Under the pieces are notes generated by a model. The model had not been told where the DNA came from. It did not search any database and worked only from the letters and a program-made list of their open reading frames with translations. Shown piece by piece: positions 48,176-56,312 of a stretch of DNA of 64,000 nucleotides (its first letter is position 1; the number at the start of each line of letters is the position of its first letter). This DNA comes from Streptomyces albicerus (lineage in GTDB: Bacteria > Actinomycetota > Actinomycetes > Streptomycetales > Streptomycetaceae): positions 23,589 through 87,588 of the forward strand of contig NZ_VWMY01000050.1 in assembly GCF_008905045.1 (NCBI RefSeq). The letters are read 5' to 3'. A program made the position numbers and the translations under genes.

Positions 48176-49930
48176 GTGCCTCAACTACGCCTCGCCCTGA
48201 ATCAGATCGACTCGACCGTCGGCGATCTCGCCGGGAACGCCGAGGCGATCGTCCGCTGGACCCGGCACTCCGCCGAGCAGGGAGCGCATCTGGTGGCGTT
48301 CCCGGAGATGGTGCTGACCGGGTATCCCGTCGAGGACCTGGCTCTGCGGTCGTCGTTCGTGGAGGCGTCCCGCGCGGCTTTGCGGGAGCTCGCCGCGCGG
48401 CTCGCCGACGAGGGGTTCGGGGAGCTGCCGGTGATCGTCGGCTACCTCGACCGGTCCGAGACGGCCCAGCCGAAGTACGGCCAGCCGGCGGGCGCCCCGC
48501 GGAACGCGGCCGCCGTGCTGCACCGCGGCGAGGTGGCGCTCACCTTCGCCAAGCACCACCTGCCGAACTACGGCGTCTTCGACGAGTTCCGCTACTTCGT
48601 GCCCGGCGACACCCTCCCCGTCGTGCGGGTGCACGGCATCGACGTCGCGCTCGCCATCTGCGAGGACCTCTGGCAGGACGGCGGCCGCGTGCCGGCGGCC
48701 CGTACCGCCGGGGCGGGCCTGCTGATCTCCGTCAACGCCTCGCCGTACGAGCGCAACAAGGACGACACCCGGCTCGAACTCGTGCGCAAGCGCGCGCAGG
48801 AGGCCGGCTGCACGACCGCGTACCTGGCGATGATCGGCGGTCAGGACGAGCTGGTCTTCGACGGCGACTCGATCGTCGTCGACCGGGACGGCGAAGTCGT
48901 CGCGCGGGCCCCGCAGTTCGCCGAGGGATGCATCGTCCTCGACCTCGACCTGCCCGCCGCTGCCGCCGAAGCCCCGTCGGGTGTCGTGGACGACGGGCTG
49001 CGCATCGACCACCTGGTCCTCTCCCAGGAGCCGCTGCCCGCGTACGAGGCGGAGCTCACCGGCGGATACGCCGAGCGGCTCGACGACGAGGAAGAGGTGT
49101 ACTCCGCGCTCGTGGTGGGGCTGCGGGCGTACGCGGCGAAGAATGGTTTCCGGTCCGTCCTCATCGGCCTCTCCGGAGGAATCGATTCCGCGCTCGTCGC
49201 CGCGCTCGCCTGCGACGCGCTGGGCGCGCAGAACGTGTACGGCGTGTCGATGCCGTCCAAGTACTCCTCGGACCACTCCAGGGGCGACGCGGCCGAGCTG
49301 GCCCGCCGGACCGGGCTCAACTTCCGGACCGTACCGATCGAGCCGATGTTCGACGCATACATGGGGTCGCTGGGTCTCGACGGGCTGGCCGAGGAGAACC
49401 TCCAGTCGCGGCTGCGCGGCACCATGCTCATGGCCATCTCCAACCAGGAGGGGCACATCGTGCTGGCGCCGGGCAACAAGTCCGAGCTGGCGGTGGGGTA
49501 TTCGACGCTGTACGGCGACTCGGTGGGGGCGTACGGGCCGATCAAGGACGTCTACAAGACGTCGATCTTCCGGCTCGCTCAGTGGCGCAACCGGGCGGCG
49601 GCCGAGCGCGGCCAGACCCCGCCGATCCCCGAGAACTCCATCACCAAGCCGCCGAGCGCCGAGCTGCGTCCCGATCAGGTCGACACCGACTCGCTGCCGG
49701 ACTATCCCGTCCTGGACGCGATCCTGGAGCTGTACGTCGACCGTGACACGGGCGCTGACGCGATCGTGGCCGCTGGGTTCGACCACGACCTCGTGACGAA
49801 GATCCTGCGGATGGTTGACACGGCGGAGTACAAGCGGCGCCAGTATCCGCCGGGCACGAAGATCTCGGCCAAGGGTTTCGGCAAGGACCGGCGGCTGCCG
49901 ATCACCAATCGGTGGCGCGAGTCCGTGTGA
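48176..49930 (+). CDS. nadE: Glutamine-dependent NAD+ synthetase
   Basis: 584 residues. The N-terminal nitrilase-type glutaminase has Glu44 (FPEMVLTGYP), Lys126 (AKHHLPNYGVFDE) and Cys162 (ICEDLWQDGG). The C-terminal ATP-pyrophosphatase synthetase has the P-loop LIGLSGGIDSALVAALACDA at about 332, then APGNKSELAVGYSTLYGD and KTSIFRLAQWRN. Makes NAD from nicotinic acid adenine dinucleotide, ATP and glutamine. The GTG at 48176 gives the typical start PQLRLALNQID; no ribosome-binding site, probable leaderless mRNA. Followed by a strong terminator. Confidence 0.95.
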   Translation: MPQLRLALNQIDSTVGDLAGNAEAIVRWTRHSAEQGAHLVAFPEMVLTGYPVEDLALRSSFVEASRAALRELAARLADEGFGELPVIVGYLDRSETAQPKYGQPAGAPRNAAAVLHRGEVALTFAKHHLPNYGVFDEFRYFVPGDTLPVVRVHGIDVALAICEDLWQDGGRVPAARTAGAGLLISVNASPYERNKDDTRLELVRKRAQEAGCTTAYLAMIGGQDELVFDGDSIVVDRDGEVVARAPQFAEGCIVLDLDLPAAAAEAPSGVVDDGLRIDHLVLSQEPLPAYEAELTGGYAERLDDEEEVYSALVVGLRAYAAKNGFRSVLIGLSGGIDSALVAALACDALGAQNVYGVSMPSKYSSDHSRGDAAELARRTGLNFRTVPIEPMFDAYMGSLGLDGLAEENLQSRLRGTMLMAISNQEGHIVLAPGNKSELAVGYSTLYGDSVGAYGPIKDVYKTSIFRLAQWRNRAAAERGQTPPIPENSITKPPSAELRPDQVDTDSLPDYPVLDAILELYVDRDTGADAIVAAGFDHDLVTKILRMVDTAEYKRRQYPPGTKISAKGFGKDRRLPITNRWRESV

Positions 49931-49948
49931 CGGCGGGGTTACGCGGGA

Positions 49949-49986
49949 GGGGGTGCCCGGTGTTGACACCGGGGCCCCCCTTTTTT
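49949..49986 (+). terminator. Intrinsic terminator of nadE
   Basis: GGGGGTGCCCGGTGT and ACACCGGGGCCCCCC arms with a TG loop, followed by six T residues. Confidence 0.92.
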
Positions 49987-50001
49987 CATTCGCTGCGGCC
50001 C

Positions 50002-50169
50002 GGTGGGGGCTGGTCGCGCAGTTCCCCGCGCCCCTGGGGTTCGTGGTGGGGCGGGGACGTGCCGGGACATCCGAGCTTGCTCTGTTGGAAGTCGGGTGGG
50101 CCGGGAGGCGCGGCGCTCGCACGTCCCGGCACGTCCCCTCACGCCGGAGGACGGCTGCGGGCCGGTGGG
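50002..50169. repeat. Dispersed 168-bp intergenic repeat, copy B
   Basis: Same length and orientation as copy A (6627-6794) with about six substitutions by eye. Inverted arms GGGGACGTGCCGGGAC (50053-50068) and GTCCCGGCACGTCCCC (50123-50138) are perfect; compared with copy A, one base pair has changed on both sides. Confidence 0.9.
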
Positions 50170-50192
50170 ACTGCGGGCATGACGCCCGGGCG

Positions 50193-51773
50193 TCAGCGGG
50201 TGAGCAGCAACGCGTCGCCCACTGTCCGCTCGGTGCCGTCCGACGGCGAGTTGATCACCTTGCCGTTCACCACCGTGGTGACCGAGCCACCGCCGTCAAG
50301 GGCCATGGCGCGCACCGCGCCCAGCGACTTCATCAGTTCCGCCCCTTCGTTGAGACCGAATCCGTCGCTGTGGCCGGGCTGGCGGCCGTCCGCGGCGACC
50401 AGGAGGACACGGCCGCGCCGGTCGACGCCCAGGAGCATGCGCGGGTTGCGCTTGATGCCCCAGGTGTACGCGAAGGACGGGTCGCCGATCCGCTCGATGC
50501 CGTCGGCTCCGTAGTTCACGGCGACCTTTCCGTCGCGCACCAGCTCGGGGCCGCCGTTGACGATGTCGTCCTGGGGGCTGAGTTCGAGTTCGCGGCCGCG
50601 CTCGTCCAGGATCCGCTGCCGCACCTTCAGTTCGCTGCCCGGCTTCGCGTGCGTACGCAGCCAGGAGGCTCCTTCGCCGATGCCGGCCAGGACGCTACCG
50701 CCATCCGGCACGGCGCCGCCGCGCGGACGCACCTCCCGCACCCGGCCGCTCGCGTCGAGCACCGCCTCGACGCCGTCACCGGCCGGGGTGCTCGCGCCCA
50801 ACTCGTCGGTGAATTCGACGATCTCGTCGGGGTCGGTGCAGGTCACATCGTGCTGCGGCACCTCGGTCGGGGAGTCGCCGCCGACACCACCGCAGTTGCG
50901 GACCAGGCCGGGCACGCGGTTGACGCCGTCCACGATCGCGGACGCCCCGCCCGCTCGGACGCCGAGTTCCGTGCGGAGCTTCTTGAACTCCGGGCGCAGA
51001 CCGTCGCCGCGCAGCACCGCCGCGATCCGGCCGTTGGTCGCCGCGCTCTGCAACTCCCCGTCGTACGCGGCGATGCCGGCCGAGGCGCCCGGTATGCCGT
51101 CCTTGCTCTCCATGACGAAGAAGCCCGCGTTGACGCCGAGCAGGGCGTCGTCGCCGACGGCCATGTCGCTCACCTTCTCCCGGCCTGCGACACCCATGCC
51201 GTACGTGGCCTTCAGCGCACCGCCATAGCGCTTCGGGTCGATGATCGTCACCTTGACCTGGGCGAGACCGGTGCCGGGCACACCGTCCGCACCGGTCCAC
51301 TCGCTGACCGCGTCGAATCCCGCGGCCGCGAGGGCCTGGCGCTGGGCGTCGGCCTCGGTCCGGGCGGCGTACTCCCCCACCCGGACTCGCACGCCGACCA
51401 GCCCCCTGCGGTCCGAACCCCGCGGCCATTCGACCCGCTCACTACGGGCGCTGAACCCGGCGCCACGCAGTCGCTCCGCCAGCGCCTCCGCGTCCTGCTC
51501 GGTGGCGAGGTGAGCGCCGTCGGCGCGGACCGTGACCGTCCAGTGGTCCGCACCGGGACGGCCCGAGATCCTCCCCTGGTACAGGTCGACTCCGGAGGCG
51601 AGGCGATCGTGCTGCCAGCCGGCGATCGGCCGGGGAACGGCCGTCGTCGGAGCGGCGGCCGCGGTGTTTTCGTACTGGTCGACGACAACACCGGGGGCGA
51701 CAAGTCCCGCCGCGGCGACGGCAACCGCCGACGCCTTCACGGCAACTCTGAACGGACGGCGTACGAGGGCCAC
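50193..51773 (-). CDS. Exported phosphodiester glycosidase-family (NAGPA) protein with SPOR-like segment
   Basis: 526 residues from GTG 51773 (AGGAG at 5 nt). N-terminal signal/anchor (about 1-30), then HWTVTVRADGAHLATEQDAE followed by a second SPOR-like repeat (about 70-150), then the phosphodiester glycosidase domain (about 190-520) with LGVNAGFFVMESKDGIPG, DDIVNGGPELVRDG, GVDRRGRVLLVAADGRQPGH and MALDGGGSVTTVVNGKVIN. Bacterial members of this family act on glycan phosphodiesters or GlcNAc-linked cell-wall material; the exact substrate is unknown. SPOR-like parts could bind peptidoglycan. Ends 24 nt from repeat copy B. Confidence 0.85.
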   Translation of the reverse strand: MALVRRPFRVAVKASAVAVAAAGLVAPGVVVDQYENTAAAAPTTAVPRPIAGWQHDRLASGVDLYQGRISGRPGADHWTVTVRADGAHLATEQDAEALAERLRGAGFSARSERVEWPRGSDRRGLVGVRVRVGEYAARTEADAQRQALAAAGFDAVSEWTGADGVPGTGLAQVKVTIIDPKRYGGALKATYGMGVAGREKVSDMAVGDDALLGVNAGFFVMESKDGIPGASAGIAAYDGELQSAATNGRIAAVLRGDGLRPEFKKLRTELGVRAGGASAIVDGVNRVPGLVRNCGGVGGDSPTEVPQHDVTCTDPDEIVEFTDELGASTPAGDGVEAVLDASGRVREVRPRGGAVPDGGSVLAGIGEGASWLRTHAKPGSELKVRQRILDERGRELELSPQDDIVNGGPELVRDGKVAVNYGADGIERIGDPSFAYTWGIKRNPRMLLGVDRRGRVLLVAADGRQPGHSDGFGLNEGAELMKSLGAVRAMALDGGGSVTTVVNGKVINSPSDGTERTVGDALLLTR

Positions 51774-51975
51774 GGGCACTCCTGGGTCGCGGACGAACAT
51801 CGCGTGCACAGCTGACTTGCACACATGACACGGTGTTCGAAACGCGCGTTCATACGTCGCAAGCGCAACTCTTGTGCAGGGAACGCGAGTTCCCGAGCGC
51901 CGATTGAACCCACGAGTGAATACCGGAAGTCCGGCCCGTGGAATCGCCTCAGGGCAACCATGGCTAAGTTCGCGT

Positions 51976-52281
51976 TCACGGAATAAGACGAGGGTGCAGG
52001 CGGCGGCATTCGGCCAGCCAGGAGGCGGTGCGTTCGGTCGTCCAGCGGTGGCGGCCCAGGCGGCTCGAGGACTCCATGCCCTTGCGGGTGACGCCGCGCT
52101 TGCGGGGGCCAAGGACGCGGGTGGTCGTAGTCGTACGCCTCGTCGGCGTGGAGCTTGGCCGGCCGGCGTCGCCGCGGACCGCGGCGGGAGCGGGTCGGCA
52201 GGGATTCCGCAGACGTTCCAGGACCCGGCTGTCGTACAGGTTCACGCCGGACCGGTCATGCGGTCCGCGCGTGGTGGCCAT
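51976..52281 (-). pseudogene. IS5-family transposase remnant (C-terminal half)
   Basis: Retains VNLYDSRVLERL, RKGMESSSRLGRHRWTTERT and ASWLAECRRL, which align with VSGANLRDSQALEPL, KGIESSARLGRHR and TIERTMSWLAGCRRL of the element at 57214. The part between is frameshifted (an alternate frame reads AKLHADEAYDYDH-like), and the segment after CRRL runs out of frame. No N-terminal half and no ends recognised. Confidence 0.75.
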
Positions 52282-52333
52282 GCGCCTGCTGCCCGGGGAG
52301 GGACTGGTCCACTGCGCCCGGGAGTCAACAGCG

Positions 52334-52810
52334 TTACGGGGTGGAAAGGTCGGGGAGGTCCGCCGCCGCCGATTCCGGAGATCCCCACGGTTCCTCCAGG
52401 GCGGCCCGTAGTGCGGTGACGGTATCCGCGCCGACGCGTTCGGCGAGCGCGGCTTCGAGTCCGGCCAGTATCTGCATCGTCTCCGCGCGGCGCCGGACGC
52501 CGACCGCCGTGAGGAGTACGAGCTTCGACCGGGCGGAGTGCGGATCGCTCTCCACGGTCACCACGCCCAGGGCGACGAGTTCATGCACCCACTGGTGCGC
52601 GGTCGGGGCGCTGACGCCCAGACGCCGAGCCAGTTCGGCGATGCTCGCCCCCTCTGACGGGAGCTGACTGAGCAGAGTCACGTGTGCCGCACTGACGGCC
52701 GCCCCGTCTTCCTGGTTCTCGAACGCGGTGGTCAGGGCGGTTCGGAACCAGTTGTGTGCGCGCCACAGCAGCCGGATGAGCGGCTCGGATTCAGGCGGGG
52801 AGGAGGCCAT
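52334..52810 (-). CDS. MarR-family transcriptional regulator
   Basis: 158 residues from ATG 52810. Winged-helix core: AHVTLLSQLPSEGASIAELA, RRLGVSAPTAHQWVHELVAL, then VTVESDPHSARSKLVLLT for the wing. Shares a 208-nt divergent region with the amidohydrolase gene, in which two TTAGGT-type palindromes lie (52916-52945). It is the probable repressor of that gene; ligand unknown, possibly an aromatic acid (inference). Confidence 0.9.
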   Translation of the reverse strand: MASSPPESEPLIRLLWRAHNWFRTALTTAFENQEDGAAVSAAHVTLLSQLPSEGASIAELARRLGVSAPTAHQWVHELVALGVVTVESDPHSARSKLVLLTAVGVRRRAETMQILAGLEAALAERVGADTVTALRAALEEPWGSPESAAADLPDLSTP

Positions 52811-52915
52811 GGGGTTCTGCTTTCACGGTGGGGCGGTCGGTTTGGCGCGGTCTGCCGATCGTAGGCCGGTCAGGTCTGGGGCCGCACATCACCGGAGCTT
52901 CCGAGATCACCCTTC

Positions 52916-52945
52916 ATTAGGTAGCCTATGATTAGGTTACCTAAT
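52916..52945. promoter_or_regulatory. Double operator of the MarR/amidohydrolase pair
   Basis: TTAGGT-A-GCCTAT (52917-52929) and the perfect TTAGGT-T-ACCTAA (52932-52944) lie in tandem, 15 nt apart. The whole is bounded by ATTAGGTA and TACCTAAT inverted ends. Confidence 0.78.
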
Positions 52946-53019
52946 GGTGGAGGGCGAATCGAACCCCACCCCTCCGACCCATGCCCCCGATTCCCGTAAA
53001 CCGATGGAAAGGCATGACG

Positions 53020-54162
53020 ATGACGACAGGATCGTCTGAATCCCCCCTCACCGCGGGCACCTCGCGGCGGCGTCTGCTGGCCGCCGCGGCCGGCGCCACC
53101 GCCGGCACGGCAGCCCTCACGGCCCCGCCCGCCGCCGCCCAGGCCGCCACCTCCACGTCGGCCGCCACCTCCACGTCGGCCGGGACCGCCACCGGCCGCC
53201 CGGGGCGCCGCATGAAGGTGATCGCAGTCGAAGAGGCGTTCTCCGTTCCGGAGCTGATCCCGTGGCCGGGCGAGGCCCGGATGCCTCCCGGCTGGGGGCA
53301 GGAGTGGGGGCGCCGGCTCGCCGACTTCACGGAGTTGCGGCTGGCGGACATGGACGAGCATGGCGTGGACATACAGGTCCTGTCGCTCACCTCACCCGGC
53401 GTGGAGGCCATCGAGGACCCCGCCGAGGCCGTGGCCACGGCCCGCCGGGTCAACGACCGCCTGGCCGACGTGGTCGCCGCCCACCCGACACGGTTCGCCG
53501 GCTTCGCCGCCCTGCCGTTGCAGGACCCGAAGGCCGCCGTGGTCGAGCTGCGCCGGGCGGTGGAGCAACTGGGCCTCAAGGGGGTCCTGCACAACGACCA
53601 CGTTCAGGGCCACTACCTCGATGAGCCGCAGTTCCGGCCCGTGTGGGCCGAGCTTGAACGGCTCGGCGTGACGCTCTACCTCCATCCCGCGCTCTTCCCC
53701 GCCGACCAGTGGCGGGTGTTCCAGGGACATCCCGTACTGAGCGGGCCGTCCTGGGGATGGACAGCACAGGTCGGCGCCCACGCACTTCGCCTGATCTACG
53801 GCGGAGTGTTCGACGAGTTCCCCGGGGCCTCGGTGACGCTGGGACACATGGGAGAACTGCTGCCCTTCCAGCTGGCCCGGCTCGACAGCCGCTACCACCA
53901 GGCCGACCCCAAGAGCAGGCCACGACACCTGCCCTCCCACTACCTGCGGCACAACCTCTACGCGACCACCAGCGGCGTCTTCTCCCACGCGGCCCTCCTC
54001 GGAGCCGTCCAGGCCATCGGCGCCGACCGGCTGCTGTTCGCCGTCGACTACCCCTACGAATCAACCGCCGAGGCAGTCGAGTTCCTCCGCACAGCGCCGT
54101 TCTCCCGCGCCGACCTCAAACGCATCGCACACCGCAACGCGGCACACCTGCTGAACCTCTGA
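53020..54162 (+). CDS. Tat-exported amidohydrolase-family protein (decarboxylase-like)
   Basis: 380 residues from ATG 53020 (GGAAAGG at 7 nt; an ATG 6 nt upstream is nearly on top of the box). Twin-Arg signal TSRRRLLAAAAGATAG with cleavage about residue 40. The mature protein is an ACMSD-like amidohydrolase: KVIAVEEAFSVPELI, GFAALPLQDPKAAV, GVTLYLHPALFPADQW, GHMGELLPFQLARLD, VDYPYES. The first motif is EEAF rather than EEH, as in 2,3-dihydroxybenzoate decarboxylases. Likely substrate: an aromatic acid. Export of such an enzyme is unusual. Ends before a hairpin at 54190. Confidence 0.88.
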   Translation: MTTGSSESPLTAGTSRRRLLAAAAGATAGTAALTAPPAAAQAATSTSAATSTSAGTATGRPGRRMKVIAVEEAFSVPELIPWPGEARMPPGWGQEWGRRLADFTELRLADMDEHGVDIQVLSLTSPGVEAIEDPAEAVATARRVNDRLADVVAAHPTRFAGFAALPLQDPKAAVVELRRAVEQLGLKGVLHNDHVQGHYLDEPQFRPVWAELERLGVTLYLHPALFPADQWRVFQGHPVLSGPSWGWTAQVGAHALRLIYGGVFDEFPGASVTLGHMGELLPFQLARLDSRYHQADPKSRPRHLPSHYLRHNLYATTSGVFSHAALLGAVQAIGADRLLFAVDYPYESTAEAVEFLRTAPFSRADLKRIAHRNAAHLLNL

Positions 54163-54189
54163 TCAAGACAGCAGCAGGTGAGGAGTGTG

Positions 54190-54227
54190 GCTGGGCCGAC
54201 AGCGCATACATGTGCCGTCGGCCCAGC
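54190..54227 (+). terminator. Terminator after the amidohydrolase gene
   Basis: GCTGGGCCGAC and GTCGGCCCAGC, perfect 11-nt arms around 16 nt, 28 nt after the stop. Confidence 0.78.
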
Positions 54228-54277
54228 CCCGCGAGCACCGGCACCGTGGCGAGTCTGCGATAGCAGATCAGTGTGCA

Positions 54278-54808
54278 GTGCTCTGCTCGGACGGCCCGGT
54301 GACGTCGCTGGTCGAGTTGACTCTCACGGCCGAACACCGGCGCAGGCACGGGGAGGTGTGCGACGCGGTCCATCACGGCTGGCTGGAACCGCGCCGTCTG
54401 CGCAGGCTGCTGGCCTCCACGCCGCTGCCGCGTGCCGCCGACGGGCGGATCGTTCTTGCCGTCGACGTGAGCAACTGGCTGCGGCCCGACGCCCCAACCA
54501 GCCCGGAGCTGCTGTTCCGCCACGTCTACGAGCGGGGCCGCAGCGCGGATCAGTTCATCCCCGGCTGGCCTTACTCTTTCGTCGCCGCGCTGGAGACGGA
54601 ACGCACGTCCTGAACGGCCGCGCTGGACGCGATCCGGCCGGGGCCGTCCGACGATGCCACCACGGTGACCGACGCCCAGCTGCGCGAGGTGGTCACCCGG
54701 CTGGTGCACGCCGGCCAGTGGCGGCCGGGCGACGCGGACATCATCATCGTCTTCGACGTCGGATACGACGCCCCGCGCATGGCTCCACTTCTTTCCTCAA
54801 CGGTTTGA
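54278..54808 (+). pseudogene. DDE transposase remnant with in-frame nonsense codon and 3' truncation
   Basis: The frame encodes IVLAVDVSNWLRPDAPTSPE, FRHVYERGRSADQFIPGWPY and SFVAALETERTS, then a TGA (54611-54613) where the family has Trp in ERTSW, then TAALDAIRPGPSDDATTVTD and QLREVVTRLVHAGQWRPGDA in the same frame, stopping at 54808. It matches the start of an actinobacterial transposase family (VDVSNWLRPDAP, IPGWPYSFVAALE hallmarks; recalled), of which only about 175 of roughly 450 residues remain. Upstream ~30 nt may be an IS5-type 3' scrap (CTLICYRRL on the minus strand at about 54246-54290). Confidence 0.82.
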
Positions 54809-55345
54809 CCTGGTGTGGCTGTTGGGTGGTATTGAGCGAGCGCCGGCCAGTACCAGGTCCACGAGTCGACTCACGTAGGCGTGCCCTGCGGGCTGGTCGC
54901 GTTGCACGATGCGCAGGTGGAGGGGGCCGGTCAGGGCTTCGAGGAGGAACTCGGGGCTGCTGTCCGGCGGGAGGTCGCCGCGGTCGATGCCACGTTGGAC
55001 GAGGATGCGGGCGCGGTCCAGGCGGGCGGTCCAGAACTGGTTGCGGAGTTGGTCGGACCGGGGCTCGTCGTCCGGTGCGGTGAGGGCGAGGCGGGCGAGG
55101 GATTGGCCCGTGGGCGTGGTGAGGAACGCGGCGAGCGCGGTGAAGAAGGTGGTCAGGTCCTTGTGCGTGGAACCGGTGTCAGGCAGGGGCAGTTCCGTGT
55201 CCAGGCGGTCCGAGAGGGCTTCGAGGATCAGGTTGGTCCGGGTGCCCCACCGCCGGTAGACCGAGGTCTCGTGCACGCCGGCGCGGGCGGCGATCTCCGC
55301 GATACGGGTGCCCGCCAGGCCCTCAGCGGGCCGCGCGGATCGCAT
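54797..55345 (-). pseudogene. TetR-family regulator truncated before helix 1
   Basis: A TetR HTH and C-terminal domain are clear: EGLAGTRIAEIAARAGVHET, SVYRRWGTRTNLILEALSDR, then PTGQSLARLALTAPDDEPRS. Only about 8 residues precede GLAG from the nearest ATG (55345), so helix 1 of the HTH is missing. Upstream, a different frame reads NESWEHHMLNLELADAIRAA then R and a stop (to about 55325), apparently the end of an unrelated frame fused at the break. Its 3' end overlaps the transposase remnant by 12 nt. It may be non-functional. Confidence 0.65.
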
Positions 55346-55727
55346 CCGCCAGCTCCAGGTTGAGCATGTGGTGTTCCCACGACTCGTTCGACAGCTCGCG
55401 CGAAGGCGGCCTGCCTGGGTCGTGACAAAAGAAGCGCACCCCGCTCGGGGAGTGGGATCGCATCCTTGCCGGGTGATGCTTGACCATGCCGCGTGGTGTT
55501 GTTCTGCCTGATCAGCGCCTCGTGGCAGGGGGAGGGGCTGACGTGCGACGGCGCGTCTCACGTCGTCCGCTCGCGCATCGCTCACGCGTCGAGCGCAGGT
55601 GACCAGCATCTCTGGCAAGAGCAGAGGCCGTGTGCGAGTGCCGCGACAGGTTCAGGCTGGTTCGGTGATGATGCGGGGCTTCCTCGTCCAAGGTGATGAG
55701 GCCATGACGTGCCGGCTGCTCGCACGT
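55346..55727. other. Gene-free region in the rearranged segment
   Basis: About 380 nt. No supported gene; contains the tail of an unrelated minus-strand frame (SRELSNESWEHHMLNLELAD, about 55326-55440), probably a scrap of a lost gene. No repeats or hairpins of note. Confidence 0.5.
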
Positions 55728-56240
55728 TCACCCCGGTGTGCCGTCATCGCGCAAGGTGACCGGTCTACTGAAGGGACCTGCCGGTTGCACCTGTTGTATC
55801 GCGTCGGTCACCTGACCGAGGAGCGCCTTCAGTTGGGTGGAGTCCTTGGCGCCGAGTTTCTCGGTGATCTGCTGTTCGATCTCCGTAATCACAGAGTCGG
55901 CCTTGCGCAAGGCGTCGCGGCCGGCATCGGTGAGGTGGAGCTCCTGCACGTGACGGTGGCGCGGGTGCGGCCGGCGTTCCAGTTGGCCCCGGCCCTCCAG
56001 TCGGGTCACCAGGGAGGCCACCGCCTGCGGGGTGACGTTCAGGCGGCGGGCCAGTTCCGCTCCGGCCAGGCCGGGATCGACGTGGACGGCGATGAGCAGG
56101 GAATAGTGTGCCGCCGCCATGCCCAGCGAGCGCAACCGTTGCTCCTTCAGGGCTGTCACGGCCAACTCCGCCCGCCGCAGTGCCCAGGTCACCCGGTCCA
56201 GTGCGTCGGCGCCGACCGGCCCCTCATCATGCAGCGTCAT
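55728..56240 (-). CDS. MarR-family transcriptional regulator
   Basis: 170 residues from ATG 56240. Core: AAHYSLLIAVHVDPGLAGAE, LARRLNVTPQAVASLVTRLE, then RRPHPRHRHVQELHLTDAGR for the wing. Divergent from the SDR gene, with a perfect TCAAACGTTTGA palindrome between the starts. No clear ribosome-binding site. It likely represses the SDR gene and itself. Confidence 0.9.
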   Translation of the reverse strand: MTLHDEGPVGADALDRVTWALRRAELAVTALKEQRLRSLGMAAAHYSLLIAVHVDPGLAGAELARRLNVTPQAVASLVTRLEGRGQLERRPHPRHRHVQELHLTDAGRDALRKADSVITEIEQQITEKLGAKDSTQLKALLGQVTDAIQQVQPAGPFSRPVTLRDDGTPG

Positions 56241-56268
56241 GCGGTGAGAATACGACAGTGGTCGACTA

Positions 56269-56280
56269 TCAAACGTTTGA
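56269..56280. promoter_or_regulatory. Candidate MarR operator between marR and SDR genes
   Basis: TCAAACGTTTGA, perfect 12-nt palindrome, 29 nt from the MarR start and 33 nt from the SDR start. Confidence 0.65.
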
Positions 56281-56312
56281 CATGGCGCAGGTGCTTGAAT
56301 CAAGCTGTCCTC

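Noticed and set aside
55599..56312. Extension of the SDR frame upstream
   Set aside because: It runs antisense to the MarR gene; the SDR fold begins at 56313.
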